Assembly: GCA_016291185.1 (NCBI GenBank)
Contig: JAEFAI010000001.1
Location: forward strand, 62,001 to 126,000
Direction: 5' to 3'
DNA from: Bacteroidales bacterium
Lineage (GTDB): Bacteria > Bacteroidota > Bacteroidia > Bacteroidales > UBA932
Length of the DNA: 64,000 bases
Every line of letters starts with the position of its first letter. The stretch's first letter is position 1. The notes under the pieces were generated by a model. The model ran no database searches. It saw only the letters and a list, made by a program, of their open reading frames with translations, and had not been told where the DNA came from. A program made the translations under genes and the position numbers. Shown here one piece after another: positions 1 through 12,788 of this stretch.

Positions 1-2850
1 CTTCATTGCGTTGGACAGCAGGTTCATCGTGATCTTGGTCACCTTGTCGGCGTCGCGCCACATCGTAAATGCGTCGTCGAGGCCGTGGGTGTTGAATTCG
101 ATGCCCTTGGACTTGGCGTTGTAGCGGAAGAGGTCGGCACATTCACAGAGCGGCGCGACGATGTCGCCCTCGGCGACCTTCAGCTGGAGTTTCTTGTCGC
201 TGATGCGGTTGAAGTCGAGCAGCTGGCCCACCAGCGAGAGCATCCAGGCGGTGTTGCGCTGCACGATGCCGACCAGCTGGCGGTCCTGCCCGTGGATGTC
301 GGGCGAGGCGGCCAGCTGCTCCGCCGGGCCCGCGATCATCGTGAGCGGGGTGCGGAATTCGTGCGCCACATTGGCGAAATAATTCATCTGCACGCGGTTG
401 AGGCGCTTCTCTTCTTCCTGGGCGGCTTCTGCGCGTTCGCGCTCGCGCCGCTCTTCGTGGATGTGCTTGGCCGCCTGCTTGCGCACGCGGTGGATGCGGC
501 GGTACACCAGCCACAGGAAGGCCAGCAGGCCGATCGTCAGAAGCCAGAAGCCGATCCGTGCCCACCAGGTGCGGTACCACGGTGGCAGGACGCGGACCTG
601 GAGGGAATCCTCCGAGTTCTCGTCGCCCTGGATGCGGGCGCGGAAGCGGTAGGTCCCGGCGGGCAGGTTGGCGTAGTACGCTTCGCCGGCCGTGCCGGCG
701 TTGATCCAGTAGCTGTCGAAGCCGTCCATCATGTACTCGTAGCGGACACCGGTGTGCTCGCCGTAGTCGAGGGCGGCATAGGAGATGCTGAATCCGTTCT
801 CCTCGTGCCGGATGGTGATGTCCGGGTGGTGGGACAGCTCGGTGCTGATCGGGCCGTTGGGGGAGGGTATGACGAGGTCGTTGTGGATCTTCAGGTCCTC
901 AAAGACCAGCTTGGCGGAGAACTTCCGCTGGATGTCGAGCGGGTTGAAGAAGGTGAGTCCGTGCGTGCCGCCGAAGACCAGCGTGCCGTCCGGCAGGGCG
1001 CAGGATGAGCGGTTGTAGAACTGGTTGCCGCCGGTGCCGTCGTAATCATAGAAAACGGAGAAGCTGCCGACCGTGCGGTCGTAGCGGCACAGGCCGTTCT
1101 GGGTGCTGACCCAGATGTTGCCCTGCTGGTCCTCTTCGATGGAGCAGATGTCCGGGCAGGGCGTCCCTTCGACCGGGCGTGTGCGCTGGATGCTCCGCTC
1201 GTGGCGGAACAGGCCGTTGCCCACGGTGCCGAGCCAGATGTCCCCGGCGCTGTCCAGGAACAGGCAGGTGGGGTCGATGACGGCGTGGCGGATATTCATT
1301 TTCCACTCCTCGGCCGGGGTCTCGATGAAGCGGGCTTCGCCGGAATTGGTGAAGACTTCGCACATCAGGTTGTCATAGGACGAGACGAGCATGCGGCCGG
1401 GCGAGACCTGCAGCAGGGCCGGGGCTATGGTCCACTTGTCGTTCGGGAGGTGGAACCGTTCCGCGCGGCGGGTATTCTTGTCGTAGCGGATCAGGTCGCT
1501 GGAGTAGCCGGATACCCAGATGCGGCCCAGGTCGTCCTGGGAGAGGGATATGGGGTTGACCATTCTGATACGGTCGATCACCTGTAGCTGACGGCCGTCG
1601 TAGCGGCAGCGGAGCACCTGGTACTTCTCCGTCATCACCAGCCAGATTTCGCCCTGGGCGTCGCAGAAGACGCTGGAGCAGCGGATGTAGCCAACGTTGT
1701 TGTCCGGGATGAGGTGATTCAGCTCAATCGCGCGCAGGTCCTTGGTGTTCAGGTCATAGACGAACAGACCGTCGTTGAGGGTCGTGATCCAGAGCCGCTT
1801 CTCGCGGTCCGCGCAGACGGAAACTACGGACTTGTGCGCGAAGCGGTCGGACAGGTAGCGGTTGCCCTGGAAGCCGTCCTTGTCGGCGTAGGACACCGAT
1901 AAACCCTGGTCCGTGGAGCCGAACCAGAGGTTGCCGCGGCTGTCGCGGAAAATGGTGCGGATCTCGAAATCCGGGATATCATAGGGGAAACCCGGGTCGG
2001 ACTGGTGCAGCAGGCGCCCCGTGCCCTGGTTGTAGCAGAACATGCCGTCTGCAATCGTGTGCAGGAGCATGTCGGCGCCGTTGGAGAAGAGGATATCGAC
2101 GTCGCCGTGGACCAGGCGGCTCTCCTGCCGGATGCTGCGCGGGAGCTCCTGCCAGGTTTCCGTGCGGGGGTCAAAGATGCTGAGCTGTCCCATGCCGGAC
2201 AGCCAGATCTCGCCGCGGGAAGACAAGGCGGAATGGTAGGCCGGGTGCGGCGTGGGCCAGGTCCCGGTGGAGGAGAAGTCCGCGGGGTCGAAGCAGCGGA
2301 GCTCCGTCAGGGTGGAGGTCCAGAGCCGCCCGTCGGGGGAGACCATGGAGCTGAGCCCGCCGTAATCGCGAATGGCGGAACGGATGCGCCCCGCGTCCGC
2401 GTCATAATAGAATAAAGATCCGGAGCGGTTGATGAGCAACTGCCCGTCGCGACTCTCCAGGATCTCGTTGACGCCCGACTCGCCGCCGTCCGTCGGGATG
2501 CGGAGGAACTGCCCGTCGTCCGTGTGCAGGGCAACGCCGTTGGAGGTGCCGATCCAGAGCTGGCCACTCGCGCTGCGGTGCAGGGCGGTGATGTGGTTGT
2601 CCGGAAGGCCGAGGGTGTCGTCCGTGCAGAAATACTGGTGAAAATCCTGGACGCTGTATTTGTTGAGCCCGCGGAAGGTGCCGATCCAGATCTGTCCGTC
2701 GGCGTCTTCGGCGAAGGCTTCTACGCGTTGGTTGGAGATGCGGCTGTCGATGACAATACTGCTTTCCGTGCGCGTGGATGCAGGATCGGTGTGCGGCCCG
2801 GAGCAGGCCGCTGCCAGCATCAGGAGGAGAATCCCGGTATGAAGTTTCAT
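1..2850 (-). CDS. Hybrid two-component system sensor (HTCS), C-terminal part cut off by window edge
   Basis: Read on the minus strand from the ATG at 2850, the frame stays open to position 1 (950 codons seen). It begins with a signal peptide ending in a lipobox-like LAAAC. Many propeller repeats follow, with motifs such as IWIGT, LWIGTSNG and NLWFGS (residues about 40-650, the periplasmic sensor of the reg_prop type). Next come a Y_Y_Y domain (about 690-755), one membrane helix (about 765-783) and a HisKA dimerisation domain with the phospho-acceptor H830 in VAHEFRTPL. The last visible residues, NLLSNAMK, are the N-box of the ATPase domain. Receiver and AraC-type output domains are expected in this family but lie outside the window. 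Members sense oligosaccharides and switch on the adjacent utilisation genes. Its position, divergent from an esterase operon and near SusC/SusD, suggests it controls this locus. Confidence 0.93.
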   Translation of the reverse strand, partial: MKLHTGILLLMLAAACSGPHTDPASTRTESSIVIDSRISNQRVEAFAEDADGQIWIGTFRGLNKYSVQDFHQYFCTDDTLGLPDNHITALHRSASGQLWIGTSNGVALHTDDGQFLRIPTDGGESGVNEILESRDGQLLINRSGSLFYYDADAGRIRSAIRDYGGLSSMVSPDGRLWTSTLTELRCFDPADFSSTGTWPTPHPAYHSALSSRGEIWLSGMGQLSIFDPRTETWQELPRSIRQESRLVHGDVDILFSNGADMLLHTIADGMFCYNQGTGRLLHQSDPGFPYDIPDFEIRTIFRDSRGNLWFGSTDQGLSVSYADKDGFQGNRYLSDRFAHKSVVSVCADREKRLWITTLNDGLFVYDLNTKDLRAIELNHLIPDNNVGYIRCSSVFCDAQGEIWLVMTEKYQVLRCRYDGRQLQVIDRIRMVNPISLSQDDLGRIWVSGYSSDLIRYDKNTRRAERFHLPNDKWTIAPALLQVSPGRMLVSSYDNLMCEVFTNSGEARFIETPAEEWKMNIRHAVIDPTCLFLDSAGDIWLGTVGNGLFRHERSIQRTRPVEGTPCPDICSIEEDQQGNIWVSTQNGLCRYDRTVGSFSVFYDYDGTGGNQFYNRSSCALPDGTLVFGGTHGLTFFNPLDIQRKFSAKLVFEDLKIHNDLVIPSPNGPISTELSHHPDITIRHEENGFSISYAALDYGEHTGVRYEYMMDGFDSYWINAGTAGEAYYANLPAGTYRFRARIQGDENSEDSLQVRVLPPWYRTWWARIGFWLLTIGLLAFLWLVYRRIHRVRKQAAKHIHEERRERERAEAAQEEEKRLNRVQMNYFANVAHEFRTPLTMIAGPAEQLAASPDIHGQDRQLVGIVQRNTAWMLSLVGQLLDFNRISDKKLQLKVAEGDIVAPLCECADLFRYNAKSKGIEFNTHGLDDAFTMWRDADKVTKITMNLLSNAMK

Positions 2851-2874
2851 GGCGATGGGACGTGTATGTTTGCT

Positions 2875-2882
2875 CAAAGATA
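2875..2882 (-). promoter_or_regulatory. -7 box (TATCTTTG) of the sensor gene
   Basis: The minus strand reads TATCTTTG, matching the Bacteroidetes TAnnTTTG element, 24 bases upstream of the sensor ATG. No good TTTG is seen 19-21 bases further upstream, so the -33 element is weak or absent. Confidence 0.45.
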
Positions 2883-2978
2883 AGGATTTTGTAAATAAAA
2901 ATGATTGAAATGCAAAAGCCATTGTACGAAAAGAAAAACAATCGCTTCCACAGAAAAAGAATTTTTTCGGCGATTGGG

Positions 2979-2986
2979 TAATTTTG
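2979..2986 (+). promoter_or_regulatory. -7 box (TAATTTTG) of the esterase operon
   Basis: TAATTTTG lies 22 bases before the ATG at 3009 and fits TAnnTTTG. The stretch 2880-2980 is AT-rich compared with the flanking genes, as expected for a divergent promoter region. The -33 position holds no clear TTTG, which would fit a promoter needing an activator such as the neighbouring sensor. Confidence 0.5.
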
Positions 2987-3008
2987 CATCAGTACAATAA
3001 ACCACCAC

Positions 3009-4478
3009 ATGATGAGAATCTATTTTCCTGTCCGAATCATCTCTTTGCTCTCTGTCTGTGTGGCGCTCGGTGCCTGTGCGCAGGGTGGCCAGAGAACCTA
3101 TTCTTCCGAACTTCATCAACTGGAAACATCCGCCAAACTGAGCACGGTCCAGACCCGTTCCGGGGCTGTGGCCGGCTACATCGAGGATGGCGTCTATACA
3201 TATAAGGGGATCCCTTACGCCAAAGCTGAACGCTTTCAGAGCGCGGTCGATCCTGACCCGTGGGAGGGCGTGCGCGCCAGCCGCGCCTACGGTCCGACCT
3301 GCCCGCAGGGCGCCCGTACCGGCTGGTACGACGACGACCAGGCTTTCGCGATGCACTGGGATGACGGCTTCCCCGACGAGGACTGCCTTCGCGTCAACGT
3401 GTGGACCGCCGGGATTGGCGACGGGGCCAAGCGTCCGGTGATGGTGTGGCTGCATGGCGGCGGCTTCAGCGCCGGTTCCGGCCAGGAGCAGATCGGCTAT
3501 GACGGCGCCAACCTGGCCCGTAGCCACGGTGTTGTGGTCGTTTCCCTGAACCACCGGCTCAACGCGCTCGGCTTTCTGGACCTGTCCGGCTTTGGCGCCC
3601 GTTACGCCGCTTCCGGCAACGTGGGCATGACGGATATCGTGAAGGCGCTCGAATGGGTGCGCGACAATATTTCCGCCTTCGGCGGCGATCCCGCTAATGT
3701 GACCATCTTCGGCCAGTCCGGCGGTGGCGGCAAGGTATGCACCTTGCTGGCCATGCCTTCCGCCCAGGGCCTCTTCAGCAAGGCCATCGTGCAGAGTGGC
3801 TCCATCCTGGAGGCGCTGCCGCAGAAATGGTCCCGCCGCATCGGCGCAGCCACGGTCCGCCGGCTCGGCATCAATCCGGCGCACATCGCCGAGATCGAGA
3901 CGATTCCGTATGCTACGCTCCTGTCTGCCTACGATGCCGCCGTCGCCGAAGTGCGCGCGGAGGCGGAGCAGGATGGCGAGCTGCCTGCCAATTTCCTGAA
4001 CCAGCTCATCTTCGGGACGCGTCCCGTGGTGGACGGGACGATCCTGCCCAACCAGCCCGGCGCTCCCGCTTCGCTGGCGCTGTCCAAGGATATCCCCGTG
4101 ATCATCGGCACGACCTACCATGAATTCACGCGTGACCAGGAGGATCCGATCTTCAAGCCGCTGGCTCTCCAGCAGGCTGCCGACCGTACGGCCGCCGGCT
4201 GCGCGCCGGTCTATCTGTACCAGTTCACCTGGGAGTCCCCGGTGCTGGACGGGGCCCTCGGCAGTACGCATTGCATGGAGATCCCCTTCGTTTTCGACAA
4301 CGTGGCCCTGCACCGCACCATGACGGGTGGCGGGGAATACGCCGTCGAACTGGGCCACCGCATCAGCCGCCTCTGGACATCCTTCGCCCGGACGGGCGAG
4401 CCCTCCGCGGCCGGCATGCCGGACTGGGATCCCTACCCGGCCACGATGCTGCTGAATGTCCACTCCGAGTGTAAGTAA
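3009..4478 (+). CDS. Type B carboxylesterase lipoprotein
   Basis: This 489-residue protein is an alpha/beta hydrolase of the carboxylesterase type B family (PF00135 type). A lipobox (LGAC) follows the signal peptide, so it should be a membrane-anchored lipoprotein facing the periplasm or outside. Visible family marks are the oxyanion-hole region VWLHGGGFSAGS, the nucleophile S237 in FGQSGGGG (a variant of the usual GESAG) and a late His in STHCMEIPFVFDN. Family members hydrolyse carboxylic esters; the natural substrate cannot be read from the sequence, but the setting suggests acyl groups on plant polysaccharide. It is the first gene of a plus-strand pair, 21 bases ahead of the two-domain esterase. 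ATG 3009 is followed at once by a second ATG (3012); either could start. Confidence 0.9.
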   Translation: MMRIYFPVRIISLLSVCVALGACAQGGQRTYSSELHQLETSAKLSTVQTRSGAVAGYIEDGVYTYKGIPYAKAERFQSAVDPDPWEGVRASRAYGPTCPQGARTGWYDDDQAFAMHWDDGFPDEDCLRVNVWTAGIGDGAKRPVMVWLHGGGFSAGSGQEQIGYDGANLARSHGVVVVSLNHRLNALGFLDLSGFGARYAASGNVGMTDIVKALEWVRDNISAFGGDPANVTIFGQSGGGGKVCTLLAMPSAQGLFSKAIVQSGSILEALPQKWSRRIGAATVRRLGINPAHIAEIETIPYATLLSAYDAAVAEVRAEAEQDGELPANFLNQLIFGTRPVVDGTILPNQPGAPASLALSKDIPVIIGTTYHEFTRDQEDPIFKPLALQQAADRTAAGCAPVYLYQFTWESPVLDGALGSTHCMEIPFVFDNVALHRTMTGGGEYAVELGHRISRLWTSFARTGEPSAAGMPDWDPYPATMLLNVHSECK

Positions 4479-4481
4479 TAA

Positions 4482-5717
<1,236 letters not shown>

Positions 5718-5718
5718 T

Positions 5719-5744
5719 CGTCATGCCCGGCTCGGCCGGGCATC
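5719..5744 (+). repeat. Palindromic repeat element, GCCCGG stem type
   Basis: CGTCAT is followed by the arms GCCCGG and CCGGGC around a short loop, ending in ATC. It lies one base after the esterase stop and could also act as a 3' hairpin. It belongs to the same GTCAT...ATC family found in the fimbrial locus. Confidence 0.75.
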
Positions 5745-5755
5745 ACATACCCATA

Positions 5756-5787
5756 CGTCATTCGCCGGCTCTGACCGGCGAATCTCG
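5756..5787 (+). repeat. Palindromic repeat element, TCGCCGG stem type
   Basis: ATTCGCCGG pairs with CCGGCGAAT around a six-base loop. CGTC precedes the stem and CTCG follows it. The same element type occurs in frame inside fimbrial genes at 45730, 47059 and 51935. Confidence 0.8.
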
Positions 5788-5984
5788 TTTTCTACCGGGC
5801 TTGCCTTCCTCACGCGGCGTCGGCAGCTTCGTCCCGTTCGAGCCAACAAAAAGGCTCGCCCGTGACGAACTGCCGCCCGCCTTCTACAACGCCCCCGCGC
5901 GGCAAGCCCGCACGCCCTACGCACCGGCTGCCGTAAACCATCCTACGCCCTCCACTACGCCCCCGCGCGGCAAGCCTGTCTCGT
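5788..5984. other. Gene-free stretch with a 20-base direct repeat
   Basis: No convincing gene is seen between the esterase and GH3 genes. A 20-base GC-rich string beginning ACGCCCCCGCG occurs twice, at 5889-5908 and 5957-5976. The surrounding text looks like degenerate repeat material. Confidence 0.55.
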
Positions 5985-6014
5985 CGTCATGCCCGGCTAC
6001 GACCGGGCATCTCC
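5985..6014 (+). repeat. Palindromic repeat element, GCCCGG stem type (second copy)
   Basis: CGTCATGCCCGG is followed by a loop and CCGGGCATCTCC, nearly the same as the copy at 5719 but with a different loop (CTACGA against CTCGG). Confidence 0.75.
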
Positions 6015-6027
6015 TTCCGCCGGGCAC

Positions 6028-6063
6028 AAAAAAAGGAGGGCTCGCCGTCGCGGCGGGCCCTCC
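6028..6063 (-). terminator. Rho-independent terminator of the GH3 gene
   Basis: On the minus strand a 13-base GC-rich stem (GGAGGGCCCGCCG pairing with CGGCGAGCCCTCC, one wobble) with a three-base loop is followed by seven T residues. It lies 20 bases past the stop of the GH3 gene that ends at 6084. Confidence 0.85.
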
Positions 6064-6083
6064 CAACCAAAACCAATACTTTT

Positions 6084-8345
6084 TTATAGAGTGACTTCCG
6101 CCTGTTGACGGATGTCATCGGAGGCTGCGCCGAGGAGGAGCTGCAGTTTGCCGTGCTCCAGATCCCAGGCGTTCTTCTCAACATTCCAGTAGCGGAGATC
6201 CTTGACCGGGATCTCGAGGGTGACGGTCTTCGTCTCGCCGCCGTTCAGGGACACGCGGGCGAAGCTCTTGAGCTCCTTGGCCGGCCACTCGACGGTGGCT
6301 TCCGGACGGGCGACATAGAGCTGGACGACCTCGTCGGCAGCCATCTGCCCCTCGTTGCAGAGCTCGAAGGAGACCTTCACGACGTCGGCGCTGGCGGAGG
6401 CCGTCATCGGGCCGTAACCGAAGGTCACGTAGCTCAGGCCGTGGCCGAAGGCGTACATCGGCTTGATCTCCTTGGTGTCGAACCAGCGGTAGCCCACGAG
6501 GGAGCCCTCGGTGTATTTGGACGTCGGCTTGGGCAGCGCGTCGATGAAGGCCTGGCGCTCGGCCGGGCTCATCTTCAGGACATCCTCGCGGTACATCAGG
6601 GTGAAGAGGTCGCCACCCTGGGTCTTGTCGGGGAAGTTGCCCAGCGCGAAGGCCGGGGAATCCTCGAGCTTGGCGGGGAAGGTGAACGGCAGCTTGCCGG
6701 ACGGGGCGATGTCGCCGAAGAGGACCTCGGCCAGGGCGGTGCCGCCCTCGGTGCCGTTCCACCAGCCCTGGACGATGGCCGGGCTGACGGGCTCGAGCTG
6801 ACGCAGGTCGGTCGGACCGCCGGAGATCAGCACGGTGACGAGGTTCTTGTTGGCTGCGTAGAGGGCCTTCACGACTTCGTTCTGGCCGGTCGGCAGGTCG
6901 ATGTTGGTGCGGTCGCTGCCTTCGGTCTCGATGCTCTTGTTGGTGCCGCCGAAGAAGATGACCACGTCGGCCTCTTTGGCGAGCTTCACAGCCTCGGCGA
7001 GGAGGGCCTTGTCGGCCGGCTCGTCGATCGCGGCGGCCTCAAGCGGGTCGGCCTTGGCCGGGGCGGGTCCCCAGCGGCGGCCCGGGAAGTTCTTGTAGCC
7101 AGGGGCATAGACCACTTCCACGCCTTCGCCGGCGCGCTTCTGGATGCCCTCGAGCGGGGTGACCTCGTAGAGGGCCTTGACACCGGCACCCATGCCGCCG
7201 GACTGGGTCTTCAGGACGGCGTTCTGGCCGATGACGGCGATCTTCTTAATATCTTTGGCGAGCGGCAGGACCGCGCCTTCGTTCTTGAGCAGGACGATGG
7301 ACTTCTCAGCTACGGCCTTGGCAATCTGCTGGCATTCCGGCTGGGAGGTCATCTTCGTGTTGGCCACGTCGTCCGGGACGGCCTCGATGGCGTAGCGGAC
7401 GCGCAGGATCTGGCGGACTTTCTCATCCACGAGCTTCTCGGTGAGGGCGCCCGTGGCGATGGAGTCGATGACCGGCTGGCCGAGGTAGTTGTCGCCCGTC
7501 ATCTGAACGTTCAGGCCGTGCAGCATGGCGCCCATCGTGCTGTGGGTGCCGCCCCAGTCGGAGACGGTGAAGCCCTTGAAGCCCCACTCGCCGCGGAGGA
7601 TCTCGTTGAGCAGGTGCTCGTTCTCGGAGCAGTAGTCGCCGTTGACCTTGTTGTAGGCCGGCATCACGCTCATGGCGCCGCCCTCAATGATGGCGCGCTC
7701 GAAGGGCTTGAGGTAGATCTCACGCAGGGTGCGCTCGTCCACCTGGGCATCGACACTGCCGCGGTTGGTCTCCTGGTTGTTGACAGCGAAGTGCTTGATA
7801 CACACGGCTGTGCCCTGATCCTGAACACCCTTGGTGTAGCCCAGGGAAAGGGCGGCGCTGAGGATAGGATCCTCGCTGAGGTATTCGTAGGTGCGGCCGC
7901 CGACCGGCAGGCGCTGGATGTTCACGGCCGGGCCGAGGATGACATCCTTGCCGCGCAGGCGGGCCTCGATGCCCATGCCCTTGCCATACTCATAGGCCAG
8001 CTCCTCGGACCAGGTCGCCGCGAGGGCGGAGCCGGTCGGGAAGAAGGTGGCGGAATCGAGCTTCCAGCCCGCGGACTGGAAACCGTTGGGGACGCCCTCT
8101 TCGCGGATACCGAAAGGACCGTCAGCGTAGTGCATGTCGGCGATGCCGAGACGCTCGACGCCGGCGGAGGACATATTCGTCTTGCTGTGGAGCATGTTGA
8201 CCTTCTCCTCGAGGGTCATCTGGGCGATGACCGCGTCGATCTTCTTGTCATTGACGGTCAGCTTGTCCTGCGGGGACTTCGGTGCCGTCGTGCAGGCTGC
8301 CAGGCAGAGGGCGAGACCTGCGAGATAGGGAATGGGTTTGACCAT
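6084..8345 (-). CDS. GH3 family glycosidase (beta-glucosidase type), lipoprotein
   Basis: The 753-residue protein starts with a signal peptide and lipobox (CLAAC). The N-terminal GH3 barrel (about 45-330) carries the substrate motif KHFAVNNQETNRG and the nucleophile D263 in TVSDWGGTH. The C-terminal GH3 domain (about 365-600) contains VIFFGGTNKSIETEGSDR, and a fibronectin III-like domain ends the protein. This three-domain build is that of BglX-type beta-glucosidases, which cleave terminal beta-glucosyl residues; xylosidase activity is also common in GH3, so the sugar is uncertain. It has its own -7 box and a strong terminator, so it is probably a single-gene unit at the end of the minus-strand cluster. 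Confidence 0.92.
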   Translation of the reverse strand: MVKPIPYLAGLALCLAACTTAPKSPQDKLTVNDKKIDAVIAQMTLEEKVNMLHSKTNMSSAGVERLGIADMHYADGPFGIREEGVPNGFQSAGWKLDSATFFPTGSALAATWSEELAYEYGKGMGIEARLRGKDVILGPAVNIQRLPVGGRTYEYLSEDPILSAALSLGYTKGVQDQGTAVCIKHFAVNNQETNRGSVDAQVDERTLREIYLKPFERAIIEGGAMSVMPAYNKVNGDYCSENEHLLNEILRGEWGFKGFTVSDWGGTHSTMGAMLHGLNVQMTGDNYLGQPVIDSIATGALTEKLVDEKVRQILRVRYAIEAVPDDVANTKMTSQPECQQIAKAVAEKSIVLLKNEGAVLPLAKDIKKIAVIGQNAVLKTQSGGMGAGVKALYEVTPLEGIQKRAGEGVEVVYAPGYKNFPGRRWGPAPAKADPLEAAAIDEPADKALLAEAVKLAKEADVVIFFGGTNKSIETEGSDRTNIDLPTGQNEVVKALYAANKNLVTVLISGGPTDLRQLEPVSPAIVQGWWNGTEGGTALAEVLFGDIAPSGKLPFTFPAKLEDSPAFALGNFPDKTQGGDLFTLMYREDVLKMSPAERQAFIDALPKPTSKYTEGSLVGYRWFDTKEIKPMYAFGHGLSYVTFGYGPMTASASADVVKVSFELCNEGQMAADEVVQLYVARPEATVEWPAKELKSFARVSLNGGETKTVTLEIPVKDLRYWNVEKNAWDLEHGKLQLLLGAASDDIRQQAEVTL

Positions 8346-8385
8346 GGTTGTAGGTTTATATGTTATTTGATGTTTCTTTCCAACG

Positions 8386-8393
8386 CAAATATA
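8386..8393 (-). promoter_or_regulatory. -7 box (TATATTTG) of the GH3 gene
   Basis: The minus strand reads TATATTTG 40 bases upstream of the GH3 ATG at 8345, matching TAnnTTTG. A -33 TTTG at the right distance is not evident. Confidence 0.4.
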
Positions 8394-8416
8394 AACAGAT
8401 TATTCTGAAATAATTT

Positions 8417-8438
8417 GCCCCCGCGTGTGGGCGGGGGC
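8417..8438 (-). terminator. Hairpin terminator after esterase 2
   Basis: GCCCCCGC pairs with GCGGGGGC around a six-base loop, 40 bases past the stop of the minus-strand esterase. The following minus-strand bases (AAATTATTT) give only a broken T tract, so termination may be partial. Confidence 0.5.
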
Positions 8439-8478
8439 TATTTTGAACATGCGGGAAACAATATGTACGAAATGACGC

Positions 8479-11842
<3,364 letters not shown>

Positions 11843-11855
11843 GTCGCTAAGTTAA

Positions 11856-11888
11856 GAAAAAGGGCCGGCCCGTACAAGGCCCGGCCCT
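11856..11888 (-). terminator. Rho-independent terminator after the SusC/SusD/DUF3823 unit
   Basis: On the minus strand AGGGCCGGGCC pairs with GGGCCGGCCCT across a short loop and is followed by TTTTTC. It lies 25 bases past the DUF3823 stop and 14 bases before the next ATG, so it could set the ratio between transporter and GH3 expression. Confidence 0.8.
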
Positions 11889-11912
11889 GATTCAGGTTCA
11901 GGTATTCAACTA

Positions 11913-12785
11913 TTATTCCCAGACGACTTCCTCGACCTTGCTGAAGTCAGCAGAGATCCTGTAGATCTTCGAGAAGTTGTAATAGTTGTTTCCGTTGTAA
12001 CCGTTGCCGGCCGCAAGCGCCGCGACACGGATGTAGCGATCCTGCTCGTACTTGAACAGCTCGGCATTCGCGGTTGCGCCGGTGTCGATGGACAGGGTCA
12101 CGGCCTCGCCCGGCTGTGCAGCCGGTTTCTGGCTCCAGGTAGTCCAGTCAAAGGCACCTTCGCGCTTGGCACCGATGTCATCCTTGGCCAGGTTGAAGTA
12201 GTTGTAACCCACGAACATCTGCGTGTTTGCGCACAGGGCGACGGTGTTGATGGAGTTGGCCTTCGTGGCGTCTCCCAGCTCCACCTTGAAGGTCGCGAGG
12301 ATCTTCTTGGTGGCGGCGTCGTAGTGGATATCGTCAACCACGATGCGGCAGAACGGAGTCACGGTAAAGTCCACCGTGTTGGAACCCTTCTTGAGTGTGA
12401 AATCAACGTTCTCAGGCTGATAGCAGGGGAGGTTCTTGGTGTCGAGCTTGTAGTCGGCAGCGAATACCAGATTGTTGGTATACTGGCCGTCGAAACGGAC
12501 CATCCAGTTCTGATCTTCGCTGACCTGCTGTCCGTCTTTGCCCGTCCAGCCCTGCTCGATAACCACCATCGAGCCGATGGTGGTGGTCTTCATGGACCAG
12601 GTGCTCCAATCCCAGACGGAGGAAACGGAAGACTCGATACCCATCTTCTCGCCGGTCTTGGCGTCCAGGAACTTACCGGTCACCTGGGCGTTCGGGCCGT
12701 CAAAATTGTCCAGCTGGAGTAACTCGCAGGAAGCGAAGAAACCCATGGAAAGGACGAGAGTTATGATAGATGCTAACTTTTTCAT
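11913..12785 (-). CDS. DUF3823-type lipoprotein downstream of SusD
   Basis: The 290-residue lipoprotein (signal peptide ending FFASC) starts its mature part with LLQLDNFDGPNAQVTG. It continues with a carboxypeptidase-regulatory-like beta domain and a second beta domain from about residue 130. The LDNFDGPNA opening and the position right behind SusD match the DUF3823 family, thought to be surface glycan-binding lipoproteins of Sus-like systems. It is 3 bases downstream of the SusD stop, so translation is probably coupled. The binding target is not shown by sequence. Confidence 0.8.
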   Translation of the reverse strand: MKKLASIITLVLSMGFFASCELLQLDNFDGPNAQVTGKFLDAKTGEKMGIESSVSSVWDWSTWSMKTTTIGSMVVIEQGWTGKDGQQVSEDQNWMVRFDGQYTNNLVFAADYKLDTKNLPCYQPENVDFTLKKGSNTVDFTVTPFCRIVVDDIHYDAATKKILATFKVELGDATKANSINTVALCANTQMFVGYNYFNLAKDDIGAKREGAFDWTTWSQKPAAQPGEAVTLSIDTGATANAELFKYEQDRYIRVAALAAGNGYNGNNYYNFSKIYRISADFSKVEEVVWE

Positions 12786-12788
12786 GTT

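Noticed and set aside
5723..6094. Plus-strand frame of 123 codons after esterase 1
   Set aside because: It consists of palindromic units, a direct repeat and a terminator, and has no protein-like pattern.
6105..8408. Long plus-strand frames opposite GH3 genes (also 9698-11806 and 37991-40186)
   Set aside because: The translations are rich in Gly, Val, Asp and Arg without motifs, and the sense strands encode complete GH3 enzymes.
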